NCBI GenBank assembly: GCA_002729295.1
Contig: PBTU01000140.1
Location: forward strand, 1 to 11,987
Source of the DNA: Verrucomicrobiales bacterium
GTDB taxonomy: Bacteria; Verrucomicrobiota; Verrucomicrobiia; Verrucomicrobiales; Akkermansiaceae
Reading direction: 5' to 3'
DNA length: 11,987 nt
In this document: piece by piece, positions 7,214-11,987 of the stretch
Position numbering within the stretch: position 1 is the stretch's first letter
Layout: every line of letters starts with the position of its first letter
Notes under the pieces: generated by a model
Database searches by the model: none
What the model was told of the DNA's origin: nothing
What the model saw: the letters and a program-made list of their open reading frames with translations, nothing else
Position numbers and translations under genes: made by a program

Positions 7214-8179
7214 GTGCTGTTGGATATTAGCTGGATTTTTCTGGGACTTTTTTTGCTCTACTACGGAGCGGAATGGTTGGTGAAGGGATCATCGGAATTA
7301 GCGATCCGGCTTGGGATCAGTCCGCTCGTGATTGGTTTGACCGTGGTGGCTTTTGGAACGAGTGCGCCTGAATTAGTGGTGAGTATTAAGGCCAATTGGA
7401 GTGGTCAGGGGGGCATGGCGATTGGCAATGTCGTTGGCTCGAATATTTGTAACATCTGTTTGGTGCTGGGTATTGGAGCGGCGATCTTTCCGCTGGCAAT
7501 TCACCGGCAGCTGATTCGGCGGGAAATGCCGATCCTTCTTGTGGCAACCATTGTGTTCTCCCTGATGCTTGGGGATGGAGGGATCGAGCGTTGGGAGGCA
7601 GCTATTCTTGCGGTGGGGATTATTTTTTATGTCATCTTCAGTTTAATTGAGGCACGCAGTGAGCCTGATACTGATTGTTCCGAGGAAGTTCCTCCCAAGA
7701 TGATCGAGGAAGTGCGAGAGAGGGGAACCGGGCGGATTTTTTATGATCTCCTTCTTATCATTCTGGGCGCAGCTCTCTTAGTCGTGGGAGCGGATCGCAT
7801 GGTTTATGGAGGGGAGCATGTGGCGCGGGCCTTTGGAGTCTCCGAGGCTGTGATTGGGCTCACTTTATTTGCTTTCGGAACTTCTCTGCCGGAACTCGCG
7901 ACCTCGGTGGTTGCCGCGATGAAAAAGCAGGGCGATATCATCGTGGGGAATGCGGTGGGGTCGTGTATTTTCAATCTCCTTGCCGTGGTGGGAATTGCCG
8001 GATTGGTAGCGCCATTGAAAGCTGATGGAGTTACCGTGATCCATATTGGGGTGATGTTGGGAACCGCCATCATTCTCATGCCCATGATGTGGCATCGGAT
8101 GAAGCTGGACCGGTGGGAGGGATTGCTTCTTTTCGTGGGATACCTTGGCTTTGTCGGTTGGCTGGTCTCTACTTCCTGA
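7214..8179 (+). CDS. CaCA-family Na+/Ca2+ exchanger (YrbG-like)
   Basis: Inner-membrane cation antiporter of the Ca2+/cation antiporter superfamily, 321 residues and about ten TM helices, the usual bacterial size. The two inverted alpha-repeats are clear. Alpha-1 has FGTSAPE (47-53, key Glu53) and GNVVGSNICN (71-80); alpha-2 has FGTSLPE (221-227, key Glu227) and GNAVGSCIFN (245-254). By comparison with NCX_Mj, Ser76/Asn80 and Ser250/Asn254 should contribute to the ion site; the second repeat has Asn where NCX_Mj has Asp240. A hydrophilic cytoplasmic loop (about 147-172, rich in Glu and Asp) joins the halves. The start is GTG 7214, since the first TM helix begins almost at once and no ATG lies nearby; TTG 7220 is an alternative. 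No good Shine-Dalgarno site is seen. Family firm; exact ion specificity (Ca2+ with Na+, K+ or H+) not readable. Confidence -1.
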   Translation: MLLDISWIFLGLFLLYYGAEWLVKGSSELAIRLGISPLVIGLTVVAFGTSAPELVVSIKANWSGQGGMAIGNVVGSNICNICLVLGIGAAIFPLAIHRQLIRREMPILLVATIVFSLMLGDGGIERWEAAILAVGIIFYVIFSLIEARSEPDTDCSEEVPPKMIEEVRERGTGRIFYDLLLIILGAALLVVGADRMVYGGEHVARAFGVSEAVIGLTLFAFGTSLPELATSVVAAMKKQGDIIVGNAVGSCIFNLLAVVGIAGLVAPLKADGVTVIHIGVMLGTAIILMPMMWHRMKLDRWEGLLLFVGYLGFVGWLVSTS

Positions 8180-8198
8180 GCTTGCCGATTTGCCGGTG

Positions 8199-9251
8199 AT
8201 GGTGTCAAGTCGGCCCGTGCTCAGCTTACTTGCCACATACGTCCATAATTTGGACCCCGTCATTTTTGGGATTAACGAAAAGATTGCCCTGCGATGGTAT
8301 GGGCTTTCCTATGTGGTCGGATTTGTGGCGGCCTACTACATTCTTACACGTCTCGCCCGGAAGAAACTCTGGGTAGTTGGGCCGGAGAAGGTGGGAGATT
8401 TGGTGACCTATACCGCGCTTTTCGGAGTCTTTTTGGGAGGGCGTCTGGGGTATGTGTTTTTCTACATGATTCCCGAGCGGGGATGGGGCGTGATCGCGGA
8501 GGATCCCATGATCATTTTCAAAGTCTGGGAAGGGGGCATGGCTTCTCATGGAGGAATTCTGGGCATCATGGTATTTACTTTGTTCTACGCCTGGAGAAAC
8601 AAACTTTCCTGGCCAGGTTTGGGCGACGGAATCGCGATTGTCGCTCCGCTGGGAGTGTTTTTTGGTCGAATCGCAAATTTCATTAACGGAGAACTCTATG
8701 GAACGACGACCGCAGCCTCGAATTGGTGGGCGGTGAAGTTTCCAAAGTCTCTCTTTGAAAAGGAAAATGCGGAAAACCTGCAGTTGGCGATACAGCAAGC
8801 TGCGATAAGCTCCGAAGAAGTCGGAGCAATTACGGCAACCCTCAAGCAGGATAACTACGAGTATTTTCATGTGACCGGAGAGGCCTTTGAAAAAATCCTG
8901 GAAATCGGTCGTCGTGACCCGGAGGTGCTGAAGGCTTTAGCTGATCACACTCCGGCCCGCCATGCTTCTCAGCTTTATGAAGGAGTTCTTGAAGGAGCGC
9001 TAATCTTCGCGGCCCTTTATGCGGTGCGCGTCTTTCTCCCGAGACTTGCGCATGGGGTTATTTCGGGTTGTTTCTTCATCAGTTATGCCATTTTTCGGAT
9101 TTTGGTTGAGAATGTTCGCCAGCCAGACGCCGAGAAGATCATGGGGGTTACGAAGGGGCAGTTTTATTCCTTCTTCATGATCGCGGTGGGGATTGGCTTT
9201 CTGATTTATGCTGTCAAATCGAAAAAAGGTCTTTCAGCGAGTCGAGAGTAA
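8199..9251 (+). CDS. lgt: Prolipoprotein diacylglyceryl transferase
   Basis: Lgt transfers diacylglycerol from phosphatidylglycerol to the lipobox cysteine of prolipoproteins, the first step of lipoprotein maturation in the inner membrane. From ATG 8199 the protein has 350 residues. Landmarks: RWYGL (32-36), GGRLGYVFFY (80-89), SHGG with His117, the signature GRIANFINGELYG (156-168, with Arg157, Asn160 and Glu165), RHASQLYE (254-261) and FRILVENVRQPD (299-310, Arg300, Glu304). These match residues known to matter in E. coli Lgt (Y26, H103, R143, N146, E151, R239). The segment between the signature and RHASQLYE, about 184-252, is much longer than usual and hydrophilic. The frame is open upstream to a TTG at 8145 that overlaps the exchanger gene; ATG 8199, 19 bases after that gene's stop, fits the family N-terminus better. 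GTG 8217 is a possible alternative. Probably in one transcript with its neighbours. Confidence -1.
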   Translation: MVSSRPVLSLLATYVHNLDPVIFGINEKIALRWYGLSYVVGFVAAYYILTRLARKKLWVVGPEKVGDLVTYTALFGVFLGGRLGYVFFYMIPERGWGVIAEDPMIIFKVWEGGMASHGGILGIMVFTLFYAWRNKLSWPGLGDGIAIVAPLGVFFGRIANFINGELYGTTTAASNWWAVKFPKSLFEKENAENLQLAIQQAAISSEEVGAITATLKQDNYEYFHVTGEAFEKILEIGRRDPEVLKALADHTPARHASQLYEGVLEGALIFAALYAVRVFLPRLAHGVISGCFFISYAIFRILVENVRQPDAEKIMGVTKGQFYSFFMIAVGIGFLIYAVKSKKGLSASRE

Positions 9252-9308
9252 GGATTGCCCCTTTGCCTAACATTTGCTAACTCGCGCCCTCAAATGCAGC
9301 GGGAAACG

Positions 9309-10241
9309 ATGAAAGAAGTGCGGGTATTCGCACCAGCAACGGTAGCCAATGTGGCTTGCGGCTATGATGTTCTTGGTTTTGCCATTGATGCGCCGGGAGA
9401 TGAAATCGTGGCCCGTCATTCACCGGAGCCTGGTCTCAGGATTACTAAAATCACCGGCGATGACGGGAAATTGCCACTCGAAGCAGAGCAGAATACCGCC
9501 GGAGTGGCAGCGTTGGATCTGCTGAAGCATCTGGGTATGCTCGATCGGGGGATCGAACTGGAGATTCACAAGAAGATGCCTTTTGGCAGCGGACTGGGTT
9601 CCAGTGCCGCCAGTGCGGTGGCCGGGGCGTATGCAGTGAACAAGCTCATCGGAGAGCCGCTTACCAAGAAACAGCTTTTGTCCTTCGCGATGACCGGGGA
9701 GGCCAGCGCCGATGGAGCCTGGCATGCGGATAATGTCGGCCCCTGCTTGCTGGGAGGGGTTGTCTTCATTCGCGACAACGAGGAGTTGGATATCTCCCAG
9801 CTTCCCGTGCCCAAGAATCTCTGGGCAGCGGTGGTGCATCCTGACATCGAAATTTTGACTAAAGTGGCTCGGGAGATTTTGCCAACCGAAGTTCCTTTGG
9901 CAAATGTCACCCAACAAATCGGAAACCTCGGAGGTCTGATCTGTGGCCTGATTCAGGAGGACTACGGCATGATCAGTCGTTCGGTTCACGATGTGATCGC
10001 GGAGCCCCGGCGACAGAAGCTCATCCCGGAATTTTACAAAGCCAAGAGAGCGGCCATGGGCGCTGGTGCTCTTGGATTCAGCATCTCGGGAGCGGGCCCA
10101 AGTGTCTTCGCTCTTTGCGAAGGTGAGGAGTCGGCTCAAAGGGTTGGAGAGGCGATTTCGGCAGTGTTCACCAAAGTTGATTTGGGAAATCAGCTCTATG
10201 TCTCCCGGGTGAATTTGGATGGCGTCAAAGTGATCAGCTAG
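9309..10241 (+). CDS. thrB: Homoserine kinase
   Basis: GHMP-family kinase phosphorylating L-homoserine with ATP to O-phosphohomoserine, the fourth step from aspartate to threonine; cytoplasmic. The 310 residues match the usual length of about 300. Visible motifs: N-terminal VFAPATVANVACGYDVLG (6-23); the GHMP phosphate-binding loop PFGSGLGSSAAS (91-102); EASADGAWHADNVGP (131-145), the conserved Glu and HxDN region; and C-terminal GAGALGFSISGAGPS (251-265), the third GHMP motif. The opening sequence resembles homoserine kinases of Bacteroidota and related phyla. ATG 9309 is chosen because homology begins there, with GGGA at 9300-9303 as a weak ribosome site; ATG 9294 is in frame and would add five residues. 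The stop is two bases before thrC, so the pair is very likely translationally coupled. No threonine leader peptide or attenuator is seen in the 57 bases upstream. Confidence -1.
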   Translation: MKEVRVFAPATVANVACGYDVLGFAIDAPGDEIVARHSPEPGLRITKITGDDGKLPLEAEQNTAGVAALDLLKHLGMLDRGIELEIHKKMPFGSGLGSSAASAVAGAYAVNKLIGEPLTKKQLLSFAMTGEASADGAWHADNVGPCLLGGVVFIRDNEELDISQLPVPKNLWAAVVHPDIEILTKVAREILPTEVPLANVTQQIGNLGGLICGLIQEDYGMISRSVHDVIAEPRRQKLIPEFYKAKRAAMGAGALGFSISGAGPSVFALCEGEESAQRVGEAISAVFTKVDLGNQLYVSRVNLDGVKVIS

Positions 10242-10243
10242 TC

Positions 10244-11551
10244 ATGCCCCAGCGATTTTATAGCACCAAAAGCCCAGGAGATTTCGTTGACGTCAAAGAG
10301 GCGGTTCTTCGCTCGCTCCCTGCAGATAACGGGCTCTACATGCCCGAGAAGATCGAGCCACTTGGAGATGATTTTTGGAATGGTTGGCGGGATTTGAGTC
10401 TCAGCCAACTTGGTTTTCAAATTGCGCGTCAGGTTTTTCGCGAGAGTATTCCTGCGGAGAAATTGGAAATGATTGTGCATGAGGCAATCAATTTCCCGGC
10501 TCCATTGGTGAGGGTGAAAGAGAAGGAGTATGTCCTCGAATTGTATCACGGTCCAACGCTGGCTTTCAAAGATTTCGGCGCGCGTTTTATGGCCCGTCTG
10601 ATGGGGTGGTTGACGAAGGATGATGATGGCTTGCTCACGGTGTTGGTTGCGACCAGTGGAGATACCGGTGGGGCGGTTGCGAGTGCCTTTCACAAAGTGC
10701 CGGGAACGCGTGTCATCATTTTGTATCCCAAAGGGAAGGTGAGCGGTCTGCAAGAGAAGCAGCTCACGACTTTGGGCGACAATATTACCGCCTTGGAAAT
10801 CGAAGGTAATTTCGATGATTGTCAACGTCTGGTGAAGTCGGCTTTTCTCAAGCGTGAGATGTCAGAGCGGATGAATCTTACTTCTGCGAACTCGATTAAT
10901 ATCTCCCGGCTCATTCCGCAGAGTTTTTATTACTTTGATGCCGCGCGTAATTTGCCGGAAGGCGCGAAGCCGACCTTTGTGATTCCCAGCGGAAATTTTG
11001 GGAATCTCACCGCCGGATTGTTCGCAGAGGCGATGGGCTTGCCGGTGGAGCAATTTGTGGCCGCCACCAATCGGAATGATGTCGTTCCGGTATACCTCAG
11101 GGAAGGGGAGTATCGTCCGCGTCCGAGTGTGGCTACCATTTCCAATGCGATGGATGTGGGAGCGCCTAGTAACTTTGCCCGCATGGAAAGTATTTTCGGC
11201 TCCGAGTGGGAGCGGATGCGTTCGCGGGTCATGGGCTTTGCCTACGATGATCAAATGACCCGCAATACCATTCGACGGATCAAGGCGGAAACCGGATATA
11301 CGCTCGAACCACATGGCGCGGTGGGTTGGATGGCTGCCGAGGCCTGGCGGAAAGATCATCCGCAAGCTCACACCGTCGTTTTAGAAACTGCCCATCCTTC
11401 GAAATTCCTCGATGTGATGGAAGAGGAATTAGGGAAACGCACGATCGAGATCCCCGAACGCCTGGCTTGTCTCGCTGATCGCGAGAAAGTGGCGATCCAA
11501 CTGGGAACTGACGAATCAGCCTTTCAGGACTGGCTGGAAGGTCTGGAATAG
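10244..11551 (+). CDS. thrC: Threonine synthase
   Basis: PLP-dependent lyase converting O-phosphohomoserine to L-threonine and phosphate, the last step of the pathway; cytoplasmic. At 435 residues it matches the E. coli/yeast-type enzyme. Features in order: N-terminal RFYSTKSPG and ADNGLYMPE; PLP-binding Lys109 in GPTLAFKDFG; the phosphate/substrate loop TSGDTGGAV near 145-153; PKGKVSGLQEKQL; TSANSINISRLIPQ; the glycine-rich SGNFGNLTAG that holds the PLP phosphate; ATNRNDVVP; and ETAHPSKF near the C-terminus. ATG 10244 follows the thrB stop by two bases and lacks its own strong Shine-Dalgarno site, consistent with coupling. No aspartokinase/homoserine dehydrogenase gene (thrA) lies in the window, so the operon is partial here or the first enzymes are encoded elsewhere. 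Confidence -1.
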   Translation: MPQRFYSTKSPGDFVDVKEAVLRSLPADNGLYMPEKIEPLGDDFWNGWRDLSLSQLGFQIARQVFRESIPAEKLEMIVHEAINFPAPLVRVKEKEYVLELYHGPTLAFKDFGARFMARLMGWLTKDDDGLLTVLVATSGDTGGAVASAFHKVPGTRVIILYPKGKVSGLQEKQLTTLGDNITALEIEGNFDDCQRLVKSAFLKREMSERMNLTSANSINISRLIPQSFYYFDAARNLPEGAKPTFVIPSGNFGNLTAGLFAEAMGLPVEQFVAATNRNDVVPVYLREGEYRPRPSVATISNAMDVGAPSNFARMESIFGSEWERMRSRVMGFAYDDQMTRNTIRRIKAETGYTLEPHGAVGWMAAEAWRKDHPQAHTVVLETAHPSKFLDVMEEELGKRTIEIPERLACLADREKVAIQLGTDESAFQDWLEGLE

Positions 11552-11660
11552 CTGGAAATATTGCTTTTCTGACCATTTTTTCTAATTTTTGTCTGTCGAA
11601 GCGCGTTTTTGAGGATAGTTAATCGAGAGTCTCCAATCGCACCTCACAGGTCCAGTCACG
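11552..11660 (+). other. AT-rich intergenic gap after thrC
   Basis: These 109 bases are T-rich between about 11561 and 11610 and contain no convincing hairpin followed by a T-run and no ORF. Weak promoter-like hexamers exist (TTGTCT at 11589-11594 with GATAGT at 11614-11619, spacer 19), but they are too poor to call. Since this is the longest non-coding gap in the window and precedes a gene of different type, a promoter for the next gene is plausible here. Confidence -1.
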
Positions 11661-11987
11661 ATGAGCTTACACGCAGATCTTAGCCCAGAAACCCGCGAAC
11701 GCCTTGCCTCACAACGTCGCTGGTCAACGATCACCAGCTTGCTGGTAGGCCTTTTGACGACTATTCTGATGGGAGTGATTCTGTTTTTGATCGCGATGGT
11801 AGTTCAAAAGGAAGAAATCCCGGAGTTGGTTTCCTATTCGGCCGAGCCTGAGAATGACGAGACTCAGAAGATCAAAAAGGTTCAAACCCAGGTGGAGAAA
11901 AAACCTGCGGCTCCCTCTTCTGCCATGGCTCGAGTCATTGCGGCCAACACCACCTCGCCGGTCGCGATTCCCGTGCCGGAAATCAAT
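11661..11987 (+). CDS. Single-pass membrane protein of unknown function (3' partial)
   Basis: The open frame starts at ATG 11661 and runs off the window after 109 residues. CAGG at 11647-11650 is a weak ribosome site 10 bases upstream. The visible part has a short charged cytoplasmic N-terminus (MSLHADLSPETRERLASQRR), one hydrophobic segment about 24-46, an acidic then Lys/Gln-rich stretch (about 49-80, including KKVQTQVEKKP), and a Ser/Ala/Pro-rich segment ending with SPVAIPVPE. With basic residues before the helix, an N-in, C-out topology is expected, so most of the protein would be periplasmic. The layout recalls TonB-like anchored proteins, but no diagnostic domain is present in this part. 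From memory, similar N-termini occur in Verrucomicrobia proteins of unknown role; this could not be checked. No function is assigned. Confidence -1.
   Translation, partial: MSLHADLSPETRERLASQRRWSTITSLLVGLLTTILMGVILFLIAMVVQKEEIPELVSYSAEPENDETQKIKKVQTQVEKKPAAPSSAMARVIAANTTSPVAIPVPEIN

Noticed and set aside
8145..8198. TTG start extending Lgt upstream into the exchanger gene
   Set aside because: It would overlap the exchanger's last codons and add residues not expected at the Lgt N-terminus; ATG 8199 is better placed.
8226..8870. Reverse-strand open frame of 214 codons opposite lgt
   Set aside because: lgt on the + strand has all family motifs; the antisense frame has none.
11559..11590. T-rich stretch after thrC as an intrinsic terminator
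   Set aside because: Only a weak four-pair AT-rich stem (GAAA/TTTC) can be drawn; no GC-rich hairpin precedes the T-runs.

Overview
The window reads as a bacterial chromosome segment, most likely from the Verrucomicrobiota. This assignment is an inference from protein style: multi-domain FKBP proteins with RRFWIP motifs, a BH0617-like type III polyketide synthase, and a membrane-anchored protein beginning MSLHADLSPE at the right edge. All eight genes lie on the + strand with short gaps. No tRNA, rRNA, CRISPR array, insertion sequence or prophage gene is visible, and the coding style is even throughout.

Left part (1-5945): an RND-family efflux permease cut off at its 5' end, then a type III polyketide synthase-like enzyme with an intact Cys-His-Asn triad. 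Next comes an exported protein made almost entirely of four FKBP-type peptidyl-prolyl isomerase domains. The gaps between these genes are about 35 bases, and a strong intrinsic terminator follows the FKBP gene, so the three could share one transcript.

Middle (5982-8179): a second FKBP protein with three domains and no visible signal peptide, then a CaCA-family Na+/Ca2+ exchanger. The two FKBP genes form an array of seven domains with a period near 390 bases. Four domains keep the expected pocket residues. Three (domains 2 and 3 of the first protein, domain 2 of the second) have lost the same set of them. This is the most unusual feature of the window.

Right part (8199-11987): lgt (prolipoprotein diacylglyceryl transferase, with an unusually long soluble insert), then thrB and thrC, two bases apart, which carry out the last two steps of threonine synthesis. 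A roughly 110-base AT-rich gap follows, then the start of a single-pass membrane protein that runs off the window.

Most of the content is ordinary housekeeping and transport. The points worth a second look are the FKBP array, the polyketide synthase next to an RND pump, and lineage-type insertions in the RND and Lgt proteins.
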